Shown here in pieces: positions 1-8,782 of a DNA stretch of 27,117 bases. Origin of the DNA: UBA2979 sp963694535 (GTDB lineage Bacteria > Chloroflexota > Dehalococcoidia > UBA2979). The notes under the pieces were generated by a model that made no database searches, was not told the origin of the DNA, and saw only the letters and a program-made list of their open reading frames with translations. How positions within the stretch are numbered: position 1 is the first letter of the stretch; every line of letters starts with the position of its first letter. The translations under genes and the position numbers were made by a program. The DNA lies in assembly GCA_963694535.1 (NCBI GenBank), contig CAVODE010000012.1:1-27117 (forward strand), read 5' to 3'.

Positions 1-530
1 TTAAAGCTCGACGTGTTATACCAGCAGGGCAAGGACCAACTGGTATAACAATCATGTATCAAACTGGTTCAATTAATCTCGAAGATGGAAGGCCCTTCAC
101 GAAAGAAGTTTCAGCTAATCCAATTAGTGCGATCGGCGACGGAATTCGATTAACACAGGATACGCTTCTACTCACAAGAAATGAAATTCTTGGTTGGTTC
201 GGAGGTAATAAGCCTGAATTCATGGGTCCAGTAGGCATCGCTAAAACAACCGGTGATGTGGCCACAGGAGCTCCGACGGCACAAAGAGCGATATCGCCCC
301 TGCTCCAGCTCGCGGCACTGCTCTCGATTAATCTCGGAATTGTTAATCTTTTACCCCTTCCTGCTCTCGACGGAGGGAGAATCTTGTTCGTTGGAATCGA
401 GCTTATTCGTGGTGGTCGACGTGTCGACCCTCGTAAAGAATCTTTGGTGCATTTCTTTGGATTCGCAGCGTTTATCCTTTTAATTGTGCTGATGACATGG
501 AAAGACATAAGTGGAATATTAAGTGGTTAG
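1..530 (+). CDS. rseP: Site-2 intramembrane metalloprotease RseP, M50 family (5' end outside window)
   Basis: The reading frame is open from the first base (codons start at position 3), so this is the C-terminal part of a longer gene. Visible features are the end of a PDZ-like segment, a conserved GPVGIAKTTG stretch, and a hydrophobic segment with NLLPLPALDGGR, the LDG motif that supplies the third zinc ligand (Asp) in M50 proteases. A final membrane helix (FFGFAAFILLIVLM) precedes the stop. The HExxH motif would lie upstream of the window. The family cuts transmembrane anchors such as anti-sigma factors within the inner membrane. ispG follows after 68 bases; an rseP-ispG order, often with dxr upstream, is common in several phyla. 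An internal ATG at 54 is not the start because the homologous sequence continues upstream of it. Confidence 0.93.
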   Translation, partial: KARRVIPAGQGPTGITIMYQTGSINLEDGRPFTKEVSANPISAIGDGIRLTQDTLLLTRNEILGWFGGNKPEFMGPVGIAKTTGDVATGAPTAQRAISPLLQLAALLSINLGIVNLLPLPALDGGRILFVGIELIRGGRRVDPRKESLVHFFGFAAFILLIVLMTWKDISGILSG

Positions 531-598
531 ATACGTAAGATTTAAATAAAGATCGCGTATTATTAGATTTAGTAGGAAATGCGGAAGTAGATACACCT

Positions 599-1768
599 AT
601 GAATAAGTCCATTGATCCAACGTCGCCGTTTTCTCGTCGCAAGGATACTCGCCTTGTAAAAGTTGGGAAGCTTGAAATCGGATCCGGAAGATCTATAGCA
701 ATTCAATCAATGGCCGCAACAAAAACGCAAAATATTGAGGCGACTGTTAATCAAATAAAACTCTTAACCGAGGCGGGAGCCGATCTTATTCGGATAGCGG
801 TAGATTCAAAAGCAGATGTGATTGCCCTTGCTGAGATTAGACGAAGAACAAGTGACCTAGATGCGACCATATCGGTCGACCTTCAGGAAAATTACCGACT
901 TGCAGCAGAAGTTGCACCATACGTTGATAAAATTCGATATAACCCCGGACATCTGTACCATCACGAGAAATCAAAGCCCGTCAAAGATAAGGTAGCCTTT
1001 ATTGCTGAAGTAGCCGCAACTCACGATGTAGCGTTGAGAATTGGAGTAAATTGCGGCTCAGTAGACCCACAAAAGCTTCTTAAATTCGGTGATGATGACG
1101 TAGGCGCTATGGTAGAAAGTGCCGACGAACACTGTGCAATACTCGAAAATCTGGGTTTCACGCGATACGTCGTATCACTTAAAGATTCTGACTGGCGAAA
1201 AGTAGTCGAAGGAAATCGAAGATTCTCGGAGATGCGACCTAACGTACCTTTACACCTTGGTGTAACAGAAGCAGGAATGCCTCCTGAGGGCATCATCAAG
1301 ACACGTATTGCCTTCGAACAACTAATATCTGAAGGAATCGGTGATACTATTCGCGTGTCGTTGACTCTGCCTTTTGAGGATAAAGGCCAAGAAATAGTGG
1401 CAGGACGAGAAATTCTTGACGATATCTCTAAAGGACGCTTTCGGTCTGTTCCGCCAAACTTCGGCGAGGGATTAAATATTATTTCGTGCCCGTCATGTTC
1501 GAGGGTTGAAAACGAAGCATTTATTGAACTTGCTCAAGATATAAAAGTAATCACTAAGTTCGCTGAAAAAGAAGACATCACCATTGCGGTGATGGGGTGC
1601 CGCGTAAATGGTCCTGGCGAAACAGACGATGCCGACATAGGTCTTTGGTGCGGTCCAATGGGAGTTAATCTGAAAAAAGGTCAAGATCTAGTGGGACATT
1701 TTCCATATCAAGAAATTATTCCTCGGGTAAAAACTTTACTCGATGAAACCATCAGCGAAAAATCATAA
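599..1768 (+). CDS. ispG: (E)-4-hydroxy-3-methylbut-2-enyl-diphosphate synthase (IspG/GcpE)
   Basis: IspG catalyses the penultimate step of the MEP isoprenoid pathway, reductive ring opening of MEcPP to HMBPP, in the cytoplasm with a [4Fe-4S] cluster. The 389-residue protein is the short bacterial form: an N-terminal TIM barrel (about residues 15-270, with VGKLEIGSG and IQSMAATKT near the start) and a C-terminal cluster domain. Cluster ligands are visible as CPSC (C297, C300) and GC in MGCRVNGPGE (C334), followed by the conserved Glu341. The ATG at 599 has only a weak upstream GGAAG about 11 bases away. The next gene starts 2 bases after the stop, implying translational coupling. Nothing looks truncated. 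Confidence 0.98.
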   Translation: MNKSIDPTSPFSRRKDTRLVKVGKLEIGSGRSIAIQSMAATKTQNIEATVNQIKLLTEAGADLIRIAVDSKADVIALAEIRRRTSDLDATISVDLQENYRLAAEVAPYVDKIRYNPGHLYHHEKSKPVKDKVAFIAEVAATHDVALRIGVNCGSVDPQKLLKFGDDDVGAMVESADEHCAILENLGFTRYVVSLKDSDWRKVVEGNRRFSEMRPNVPLHLGVTEAGMPPEGIIKTRIAFEQLISEGIGDTIRVSLTLPFEDKGQEIVAGREILDDISKGRFRSVPPNFGEGLNIISCPSCSRVENEAFIELAQDIKVITKFAEKEDITIAVMGCRVNGPGETDDADIGLWCGPMGVNLKKGQDLVGHFPYQEIIPRVKTLLDETISEKS

Positions 1769-1770
1769 AA

Positions 1771-2730
1771 GTGGCTCTCGAATCGCCTCTTGCTTCACTC
1801 TCTACAATGTGGGGAGTACAAGAACAATTTAAGACTGATATGGGACGTTTTATGAACGTAGCGAGCCAACTTGGGTTCGATGCAATCGAAATCAACCACA
1901 GCATGACAAGTGTTCAGATAAAAGAACTTCAGGGTAATAACTCACTCCCAATTACTGCTATCCACGGCCCAGCTCCACTAAAGACCCATCCAGGCCACGG
2001 AGAAAATCGCGGACTCAATCTAGCAGCACTCGACGATCAAGAGCGACTTATGGCTGTAGAGGATCATGTCAAATCAATTAAGATTGCTTCGGACGTAGGA
2101 GCTCAACAGGTAGTAGTTCATTTAGGGCACGTCGGAACTGGGCTATTGCCAAGTGAACGTTCGCTTCGTCTGGCCTACAAAAAAAATACCAAATCTATTC
2201 CATCAGATTTGAATGATGCGATCCTCCTGGCACAAAAAGAGCGTGAATCTCAAGCCCCCAAACATCTCGAAAGTGCAAAACGAAGTTTAGCAACTCTTAC
2301 GTCGGAGGCCGATAAGTCTGGCATTACATTAGGAATTGAAACAAGGTTGCACTATCATGAAATTCCGTTACCAGACGAGTACGAAATTTTACTGAGTATT
2401 TATCCAGAAAGCGTAGTTGGCTATCTGCATGATGTAGGTCACGCAGAGGTTCAGCACCGACTAGGTTTAATTAATCGCGAGGCTTGGTGGTCTGTCGGTA
2501 AAGAATTTAGCCCTGGTAAACGATTGGTTGGTCTGCATATCCATGATGTTGATGGCATACAGGATCATGTCTCTCCCGGGGTGGGTTCAGTTGATTTTGA
2601 ATGGTTACGAAATCAAATAATTAGACACAATCCAAATGCAAGTACTACTTTTGAAATAGATCAGCGACAAAGCGCCAAGCTAGTTCAAGAAGGTTTGGAA
2701 GTCGCAAAAAAGAAAGGAATCGTAAGTTAG
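1771..2730 (+). CDS. Xylose-isomerase-like TIM-barrel protein (sugar phosphate isomerase/epimerase family)
   Basis: A 319-residue protein of the AP-endonuclease-2/xylose-isomerase-like TIM-barrel superfamily. Candidate metal-site residues fit the family pattern: H118 and H120 in VVHLGH, E190 in LGIET, D221 and H224 in LHDVGH, H256 and H258 in LHIHD, and a late Glu in TTFEID. Family members are isomerases, epimerases or endonuclease IV; the substrate cannot be told from sequence alone. The start is a GTG 2 bases after the ispG stop, so the gene is probably co-translated with ispG. An internal ATG (residue 13) is less likely because it would remove the first barrel strand. It ends 6 bases before the convergent transketolase gene. 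No link to isoprenoid synthesis is known to me. Confidence 0.85.
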   Translation: MALESPLASLSTMWGVQEQFKTDMGRFMNVASQLGFDAIEINHSMTSVQIKELQGNNSLPITAIHGPAPLKTHPGHGENRGLNLAALDDQERLMAVEDHVKSIKIASDVGAQQVVVHLGHVGTGLLPSERSLRLAYKKNTKSIPSDLNDAILLAQKERESQAPKHLESAKRSLATLTSEADKSGITLGIETRLHYHEIPLPDEYEILLSIYPESVVGYLHDVGHAEVQHRLGLINREAWWSVGKEFSPGKRLVGLHIHDVDGIQDHVSPGVGSVDFEWLRNQIIRHNPNASTTFEIDQRQSAKLVQEGLEVAKKKGIVS

Positions 2731-2736
2731 TATTCT

Positions 2737-3678
2737 CTATTTACGTGACAATACCCGGTGAGTTGCGTCGGTAATCCCGTCCACCGTTAATCCTAATAAT
2801 TCAAGTATTTCAAACCACTTACCAGATTCTCCATACCTATTTTGTATCCCCACGAACTCCATTGGGACCGGATTCTGGGATGCTAGAGCCTGAGCACATA
2901 ATGCCCCCAGTCCAGAATGAACAAGATGTTCTTCAGCAACCACTACTGCTCCAGTTTCATTTGCAGCTTTAAAAAGAGTCGCTGTGTCTAGAGGCCTGAT
3001 GGTCGACATATTAATAACACGTGCCTGGATCCCATCATCAGATAACAATTTAGCTGCTTGTAAGGCTCTACCGACCATCAGTCCGCACGCTACTATCGAC
3101 ACATCGTTGCCCTCACGTAACGTGTCAGCTTGACCAACTTGAAAAGACGATCCGTTCTCATATATTATGGGGACTTTTGCGCGACCCAGTCGAACGTACC
3201 ATGGTCCATAATTATCAACGGCGGCGGCAACCATTGCTTCAGCCTCAACAACGTCGGCCGGTACACATACGGTGAAATTGACAAGAGAAGAAAATACGCC
3301 AACATCTTCAACAGATTGAGCCGAGGCTCCATCTTCGCCAGTAGATACTCCTCCATGAGACGCAAAAAGTTTTACATTCAAATTCGGTTGCGCGACCGAC
3401 ATCCGCCATTGATCAAATGCATGTTCAGCAAAAACTGCAAATGTTGACGCAACCACAGTAAACCCTATCGTTGATATACCCGCTGCAGCTGACGCCATAT
3501 TCTGCTCAGCTATTCCGAAGGTGATAAATCGCTCAGGATATTGATCTGCAATCAATCGGGCTGTAGTGGATTTCCCCAAGTCCGCATCCACTACAACAAT
3601 TTCAGAACGCTCAGCCGCTTTAAGCAGTCCAGGACCTAAGGCCTCTCGTGTTGCGGCTTCATCAGGTACATTACTCAT
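2737..3678 (-). CDS. Transketolase, C-terminal subunit (pyrimidine-binding and C-terminal domains)
   Basis: A 313-residue half-transketolase. FGIAEQNMAS carries the Glu (E58) that activates the thiamine diphosphate pyrimidine ring in the family. EDGASAQSVEDVG and VRLGR follow, then a C-terminal Rossmann-like domain (VVVAEEHLVHSGLG). With the preceding gene it should form the heteromeric equivalent of one full-length transketolase, transferring two-carbon units between ketose and aldose phosphates in the pentose phosphate pathway. It starts with ATG, with AAGG about 9 bases upstream, and lies 17 bases after the N-terminal subunit gene. DXS or a pyruvate-dehydrogenase E1 beta are less likely, because the partner half is clearly transketolase-like. 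Split transketolases are known in archaea and various bacteria. Confidence 0.93.
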   Translation of the reverse strand: MSNVPDEAATREALGPGLLKAAERSEIVVVDADLGKSTTARLIADQYPERFITFGIAEQNMASAAAGISTIGFTVVASTFAVFAEHAFDQWRMSVAQPNLNVKLFASHGGVSTGEDGASAQSVEDVGVFSSLVNFTVCVPADVVEAEAMVAAAVDNYGPWYVRLGRAKVPIIYENGSSFQVGQADTLREGNDVSIVACGLMVGRALQAAKLLSDDGIQARVINMSTIRPLDTATLFKAANETGAVVVAEEHLVHSGLGALCAQALASQNPVPMEFVGIQNRYGESGKWFEILELLGLTVDGITDATHRVLSRK

Positions 3679-3695
3679 TTCAATCTACCTTCACT

Positions 3696-4511
3696 TTAGC
3701 TAAGTTCAGTCATAGCTTGTTCAAATTGTTCATCACTTGGCGGAGCGCCGTGGAAGGCGGGATTATTCTCCATAAATGAGACGCCCTTTCCTTTTACTGT
3801 GTGAAATTGCAGCGCTACGGGGCCCTCAGTTGCCACTGACTGTGCCCATAAGAATGCCTCTCTAACTGAAGCCAAATTGTGTCCGTCAATATCATCACGG
3901 ACCTGCCATCCAAATGCCCTATATTTGTCAGCTAGAGAGTTAGTATTCAATGTCTTTTCAGTAAAATCATCATTTTGTATCCCGTTCAAATCTATGAGCG
4001 CGATTAGGTTACTTACCCGATGATGTGAAGCCGCCATCGCTGCTTCCCAAATTTGACCTTCATTGTGCTCACCATCACCCATAAGAACAAAAACGTTTGC
4101 TTCACTACCCTTCAGGCGCAAACCTAGTCGTTGTCCCAGACCAAATGACAAACCCATTCCAAGCGATCCTGCTGAATTCTCAACTCCAGGAGGTTTTCCG
4201 AGAACGGAATGCCCCTGTAATCGCGTACCTAGCTGCCTAAATGTTTTCAATTCATCTTCCGGGATATAACCAAATTGTGATAAGACGGCATACTGTACCG
4301 GCGTCGCATGCCCCTTACTCATAATGAATCGGTCACGATCTGGCCAATCTGGTCTTTCCGAATCGTGGTTCAAAAATTCCGAATAAAGAACAGTCATTAT
4401 TTCTACAGCAGACATCGAACCACCAATATGGCCCGACTTTGCCTCGTATACCATTCGGACAATATGCCGACGAATCTTCTTACAAATTAGTTCGATTTCT
4501 AAATCTGGCAC
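3696..4511 (-). CDS. Transketolase, N-terminal subunit (ThDP pyrophosphate-binding domain)
   Basis: A half-transketolase of about 271 residues. The ThDP/metal motif begins MGDGEHNEGQ (GDG at 145-147) and ends in LIDLN (N176). Substrate- and cofactor-binding histidines appear in AKSGHIGGS, SKGHAT and LQGHS. The start is uncertain. An AGGAG at 4523-4527 lies only 2 bases from a TTG at 4520 but 11 bases from this GTG, which I prefer; the choice changes three residues. A TATACT -10-like hexamer at 4546-4551 would give a very short leader. The C-terminal subunit follows after 17 bases on the same strand, so the two form a bicistronic operon. Confidence 0.92.
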   Translation of the reverse strand: MPDLEIELICKKIRRHIVRMVYEAKSGHIGGSMSAVEIMTVLYSEFLNHDSERPDWPDRDRFIMSKGHATPVQYAVLSQFGYIPEDELKTFRQLGTRLQGHSVLGKPPGVENSAGSLGMGLSFGLGQRLGLRLKGSEANVFVLMGDGEHNEGQIWEAAMAASHHRVSNLIALIDLNGIQNDDFTEKTLNTNSLADKYRAFGWQVRDDIDGHNLASVREAFLWAQSVATEGPVALQFHTVKGKGVSFMENNPAFHGAPPSDEQFEQAMTELS

Positions 4512-4545
4512 GAGAATCAAGTCTCCTATAAAACCATTCAGTAGA

Positions 4546-4551
4546 AGTATA
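4546..4551 (-). promoter_or_regulatory. Candidate -10 element for the split transketolase operon
   Basis: Read on the minus strand this is TATACT preceded by TAGG, a 5/6 match to the sigma70 -10 consensus. It lies about 34 bases upstream of the preferred GTG start and just upstream of the AGGAG. I see no convincing -35 hexamer at 16-18 bases, so the call rests on the -10 alone. Confidence 0.35.
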
Positions 4552-4585
4552 CCTATTCATAGCCTGAGTGCATCACTATTTCAAT

Positions 4586-5689
4586 CTAGTCGAGTATGGG
4601 GACAGCCAAGGGTCGGCGAGAAGCTCTGCTCCACACCGCCCAGCTCGGTCTCGGCGCATCCTCCATATTAAATAAGCCAGATCTTGACAAACCTGAGTAC
4701 CTGTCAGAAATAATGGCAGAATCTTTAGCCAGTAACCATGTCACCAAAATAACGTCTAAATCATCAGACTCTTGAAGTAATCTCTCCAAAAAACGACGCT
4801 GTTCAGTCACCGTCGTTGCCTGGTATTCATTCATTCCATCACCTACATGAAATCCCGTTGATAAAAATGAAACTGGAAGATCGACATTGTCAGCAATTTG
4901 TTTGTAATAGTTCTGTGGAATCGATCGAGCAGCAGGGTACACATAAGAGGGGAATGAAGAAAATGCGAAAGTATCCATAACATTTATAAGTGGCTCAACC
5001 AAGGACCACCTTGGTCCATATTGAGCAGTACCGGGAATATTACCCATCAACTCCTCATACGCATAGGAAGGTGCCACGATTATCGAAGGATTAATCTGCT
5101 TGGTACGTTCATATAAATCTTCATAAAGTTCAATATAAGAGAAATACAAATCTGGATTTCTTTCAAAAACTGAATTGATTTCATTCCCAATGATCATTGC
5201 CCAAGGATTCAAATTTCTCGCCAAAAAAGAAACTTCATTAAGTAATATTGAGGAGATTAAATCATCTGAAAAGTCAGATTCCTTAAGTGCCTCTGGCAGC
5301 ATGGCTATCTGCTCCCCAGACGAGTCAAAAACGTCAAGCACCACTACTAAGTCTAGATCCCGTTGTTCTGCAGCTTTTTTTAATGCAATTATTTCGTCTC
5401 CATATTTTTCCGTTACAGAAAATTCTCCCTCGCCAAATTCTGACCATGAAATCGTTCTGTGTACAACCATCACTTCACCAAATTGAGCGACATGATCCCA
5501 GATAGATTCTTGATCAACCGCAGACATAGTTTTGGGAATATTACTGAATCCGAGCCTGAATGCCCTGGGTCCACCCAGAGAAATACGATCATCAACCGAA
5601 TAATTGTGATCATTTGATGACGTAGCTTCAGTCGAGCAAGATACCATCAGCAATAGTGAACCTAAAAGTACAAGCTGAATTACTCGCAT
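4586..5689 (-). CDS. Secreted lipoprotein with glycoside-hydrolase-like (clan-A-style) TIM barrel
   Basis: A 367-residue protein starting with a hydrophobic signal (about residues 3-17) and a lipobox-like MVSC, so Cys18 is probably lipidated and the protein anchored outside the cytoplasm. The rest resembles a beta/alpha-barrel glycoside hydrolase: MIIGNEIN has the Asn169-Glu170 pair typical of the acid/base at the end of strand 4, and FSSFPSYVYP and the terminal GLFN-PSWAVW stretch are also family-like. At the strand-7 position, where such enzymes show SETGW with the nucleophile Glu, this protein reads FLSTGF (275-280). It may therefore be a carbohydrate-binding pseudoenzyme. No polysaccharide-utilisation genes are adjacent. 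I do not recognise a specific family. Confidence 0.7.
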   Translation of the reverse strand: MRVIQLVLLGSLLLMVSCSTEATSSNDHNYSVDDRISLGGPRAFRLGFSNIPKTMSAVDQESIWDHVAQFGEVMVVHRTISWSEFGEGEFSVTEKYGDEIIALKKAAEQRDLDLVVVLDVFDSSGEQIAMLPEALKESDFSDDLISSILLNEVSFLARNLNPWAMIIGNEINSVFERNPDLYFSYIELYEDLYERTKQINPSIIVAPSYAYEELMGNIPGTAQYGPRWSLVEPLINVMDTFAFSSFPSYVYPAARSIPQNYYKQIADNVDLPVSFLSTGFHVGDGMNEYQATTVTEQRRFLERLLQESDDLDVILVTWLLAKDSAIISDRYSGLSRSGLFNMEDAPRPSWAVWSRASRRPLAVPILD

Positions 5690-5712
5690 ATCGGATTACC
5701 TGATCAAACGAC

Positions 5713-6738
5713 CTAATGCTTATTAAGTCTGTACACGTCAAGCGCAGTGTCGTGAAAAAGCTTGTCTCGATCAGATTCTGAAAAATCCCGTGCAAGTTTC
5801 TTGAATTGGTTCCATAAGACGGAATAACTGCACGACTGTTTGTCGACTGGGAAATTGCTCTCAAACATACAACGAGAAGGACCAAACGCCTCTATTATGT
5901 GACTATACCAAGGTCCATTTATCGCTAACAGTTCGTCAGAAGTAGGAGGTGACTGGAGTTTCTCCCAACCAAATCCATTCACAGGCATTTGAATGCCACC
6001 AACTTTTGCGTATACATTTGGACATTGGGCCAGACTTGTAATAGCGTTCTTCCATTCCGAAAAAACTGCCGTCTTATCTTCCGCATAGGGTCCAATCCCG
6101 ATTGGACCGCCCAAATGGTTCAAAATAATTGTCGTCCCAGGGGAGTGATTAGCTAAATCTTGTAGCTCACCAATCTGAGTGTGATAAAGCCATGCTTCAA
6201 AAGACAGATTGTACTTCTCTAGCTGAGAGAATCCTTCCCTAAATTTATTTGAAAGAAATAAGCTCTCCGGAGGATTAATGCGTGAGTTAGGCACGTCTTC
6301 ACTCGCATCCCATGTTGCCTGGTGGCGAATACCACGAAAACGATTAGGACTTGCGGCTATATGAGCTTCTAGCACCTGGGCGACCTCCTGGCCGAGAGTT
6401 AGATCAGCGAACCCAACAATACCAGCTGCGGCTCGAATATCGCCAAATTGCCCACTTGCACTCTGAGCAGCTATGCCCTGAACGTACTCAGTTTCGCCAA
6501 TAGGGGCCATAATGAGATCAGTGCCGTCTCGGTACATTGAATTACATTCAATGAAAACAGTCTGGCGCACGTTATGTCCACCAATGTCCAAAACGAGATC
6601 GTCAAGAACATAGGTTTGCTCTGGATCAGGCCTTACCCAGAAATGATGATGTGGATCAATGATTGGCAAATCAGGTTCGAGAGGTGGTTCATTTAACTGG
6701 GATATCCAGCCCTTGTTCACAACATGTGTATTGACCAT
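5713..6738 (-). CDS. Metal-dependent amidohydrolase (amidohydrolase-2/COG3618 TIM barrel)
   Basis: A 341-residue amidohydrolase-2 family protein. Near the N-terminus, IIDPHHHFWV gives the first-strand metal-binding histidines; later come IILNHLGGP (strand His) and MFESNFPVDK near the C-terminus. The Asn in ESNFPVD, where many relatives have Asp, is from my knowledge a recurrent subfamily form and not an obvious lesion. Relatives hydrolyse lactones, amides or decarboxylate aromatic acids; the substrate here is unknown. It starts with ATG behind a weak GGGA. It lies 23 bases upstream of the lipoprotein gene on the same strand, so the two may be co-transcribed, and is divergent from typA. Confidence 0.9.
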   Translation of the reverse strand: MVNTHVVNKGWISQLNEPPLEPDLPIIDPHHHFWVRPDPEQTYVLDDLVLDIGGHNVRQTVFIECNSMYRDGTDLIMAPIGETEYVQGIAAQSASGQFGDIRAAAGIVGFADLTLGQEVAQVLEAHIAASPNRFRGIRHQATWDASEDVPNSRINPPESLFLSNKFREGFSQLEKYNLSFEAWLYHTQIGELQDLANHSPGTTIILNHLGGPIGIGPYAEDKTAVFSEWKNAITSLAQCPNVYAKVGGIQMPVNGFGWEKLQSPPTSDELLAINGPWYSHIIEAFGPSRCMFESNFPVDKQSCSYSVLWNQFKKLARDFSESDRDKLFHDTALDVYRLNKH

Positions 6739-6949
6739 GACAGATTCCCACTTAAGCTATTAATACAACTTTAAAATATACAAACAAGTGTAAACCGATT
6801 AGTGGAAGTAATCTCGCAATTGATTTACGAACGCTATTTTGATTTGTACACAGTCGAACTTATGACCAATATGGGTCGAGTATCTTTGAACCATTAAAAA
6901 AAATAAGTTTAAGTTCAACACGTAAAACACTTACTCAACGGAGCATCAA
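6739..6949. promoter_or_regulatory. Divergent intergenic region between amidohydrolase and typA
   Basis: An AT-rich 211-base spacer that must hold both outward promoters. On + a TTGAAC at 6886-6891 with TTAAGT 17 bases later is a weak sigma70-like pair. On - a TTGTTT with TATTAA 16 bases downstream is another weak pair. A run of eight A at about 6896-6903 could bend the DNA. No strong palindrome was seen. Confidence 0.3.
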
Positions 6950-8782
6950 ATGCTAGAAACAATCAAAATTAGAAATGTAGCGATGATTGCTCACGTTGAT
7001 CATGGGAAAACGACGCTTGTTGACGCACTGCTTCAACAAGCATCAGGCAATAAAGGAGATAAAAGATTAGTGGATCGAGTGATGGACTCCACGGATTTAG
7101 AACGTGAAAAAGGAATTACTATTCTGGCCAAAAACACATCCGTGACCTACGAAAATACTAAGATAAATATTATCGATACCCCCGGACACGCCGACTTTGG
7201 AGGTGAGGTTGAGCGTGGGTTGGCAATGGTAGACGGAGTAGTTTTACTTGTCGATGCCAGTGAAGGACCTCTTCCACAGACTCGATTTGTTTTAAGAAAA
7301 GCACTCGAACTTAATTTATCTATCATTCTGGTGATTAATAAAATTGATAGAGCTGATGCTCGCGTGACCGAAGTAATTGACGAAGTATACGAATTATTCT
7401 TTGACTTAGGTGCCACGGAGGAGCAGATCGATTTCCCAATTGTCTACTGCAGCGCTCGCGCCGGTATTGCTTCACACGATCTCGAAATTGCAGGATCTGA
7501 TATGAAACCTCTATTCGAACTCTTTCTAAACCACATCCCCGCGCCCCAACATACTGGAAGCCGAGAGTTACAGGCGCTTGTTACTAATTTAGACTCGTCT
7601 CCGCATCTTGGTCGACTGGCAATCTGTAGAGTAGTAGAGGGCGAAATTCAGCGCGGCCAAACAGTCTCACATTGCCGTCGTGATGGAACAGTCGAAAACG
7701 CAAAAATTTCGGAATTATTCACGACCGAAGGGCTTGATAGAGTAGCCACCGAAAGAGCTGGCCCCGGCGATATCATCGCAGTTGCTGGAATGCCAGAAAT
7801 AACAATTGGAGAAACACTTGCAGATCAAGAGAATCCAACGCCACTCCCTCTAATTACTGTCGACGAGCCCACAATGTCCATGACAATAGGAATTAATACC
7901 TCTCCGCTCGCTGGCAAGGAAGGAACCAAACTCACGCCTCGAATGCTAGCCAATCGATTAGAGTCCGAGGTTATAGGAAATGTCTCTTTAAGGGTAACCC
8001 CAGCTGATCGCGCAGAGACATGGATTGTTCAAGGTAGAGGCGAATTACAACTTGCAGTGTTAATTGAAACGATGCGTCGAGAAGGCTTTGAACTCACCGT
8101 TGGAAAACCAGAAGTAGTAACTCAAGAACTCAATGGCAAATTACATGAACCGATGGAACATTTGTTCATAGAGACTGACGAAGAATATGTGGGTGCAATC
8201 ACTCAGAGTCTTGCCAAAAGAAAAGGTCAACTCAAAGAGATGAATAGTAACGGTAACGGCAGTGCTCACATAGAGTTCGAGGCGCCTGTCCGTGGGTTGA
8301 TTGGCTTTCAGACCGAATTTCTGACAAATACTCGTGGTACGGGAATCGTTAACCGACTCTCAGCCGGTTTGGTCCCCTGGCTTGGCAAGATACGAACACG
8401 AGCATCAGGCAGCTTGGTTTCTGACCGGCCTGGGCCATCGACAACCCATGCTTTAGTTAGTTTACAAGAAAGAGGAAAGTTATTCATTGGTCCTGGCGTA
8501 GCTATATACGAAGGCATGATTGTTGGAGAAAATGCTCGTGCCGACGACATGGATGTCAATCCATGCCGTGAGAAGAAGCTTACCAATATGCGAAGTTCAG
8601 CCGCTGACACGGCCGAGCATCTCACACCAAATATTGAACTCTCACTCGAGCAGGCTCTTGAATTTATCTCAGCGGATGAATGTCTTGAAGTAACCCCAAG
8701 CTTTATTCGCCTGCGGAAAGTAACTCTTAACACACTAACGAGAAATCGAGAAGCCAAACGGTCAAAAAAGGTAACTGTTTAG
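6950..8782 (+). CDS. typA: Translational GTPase TypA/BipA
   Basis: A ribosome-associated translational GTPase of the EF-G/LepA class, involved in ribosome assembly and stress or cold adaptation in other bacteria. The 610-residue length is normal. The G domain shows G1 AHVDHGKTT (14-22), the switch Thr in EKGITILAK, G3 DTPGHADFGGE, G4 NKID and G5 SAR. Domain II, domain III, the EF-G-like domain V (IETDEEYVGA) and the BipA-specific C-terminal domain with DMDVNPCREKKLTNMR follow. Start ATG has CGGAG 6 bases upstream. It overlaps the convergent VOC gene by 4 bases at the stop. No anomaly seen. Confidence 0.98.
   Translation: MLETIKIRNVAMIAHVDHGKTTLVDALLQQASGNKGDKRLVDRVMDSTDLEREKGITILAKNTSVTYENTKINIIDTPGHADFGGEVERGLAMVDGVVLLVDASEGPLPQTRFVLRKALELNLSIILVINKIDRADARVTEVIDEVYELFFDLGATEEQIDFPIVYCSARAGIASHDLEIAGSDMKPLFELFLNHIPAPQHTGSRELQALVTNLDSSPHLGRLAICRVVEGEIQRGQTVSHCRRDGTVENAKISELFTTEGLDRVATERAGPGDIIAVAGMPEITIGETLADQENPTPLPLITVDEPTMSMTIGINTSPLAGKEGTKLTPRMLANRLESEVIGNVSLRVTPADRAETWIVQGRGELQLAVLIETMRREGFELTVGKPEVVTQELNGKLHEPMEHLFIETDEEYVGAITQSLAKRKGQLKEMNSNGNGSAHIEFEAPVRGLIGFQTEFLTNTRGTGIVNRLSAGLVPWLGKIRTRASGSLVSDRPGPSTTHALVSLQERGKLFIGPGVAIYEGMIVGENARADDMDVNPCREKKLTNMRSSAADTAEHLTPNIELSLEQALEFISADECLEVTPSFIRLRKVTLNTLTRNREAKRSKKVTV

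Noticed and set aside
531..598. ATACG/CGTAT inverted repeat between rseP and ispG
   Set aside because: Short, AT-rich and widely spaced; not distinguishable from background.
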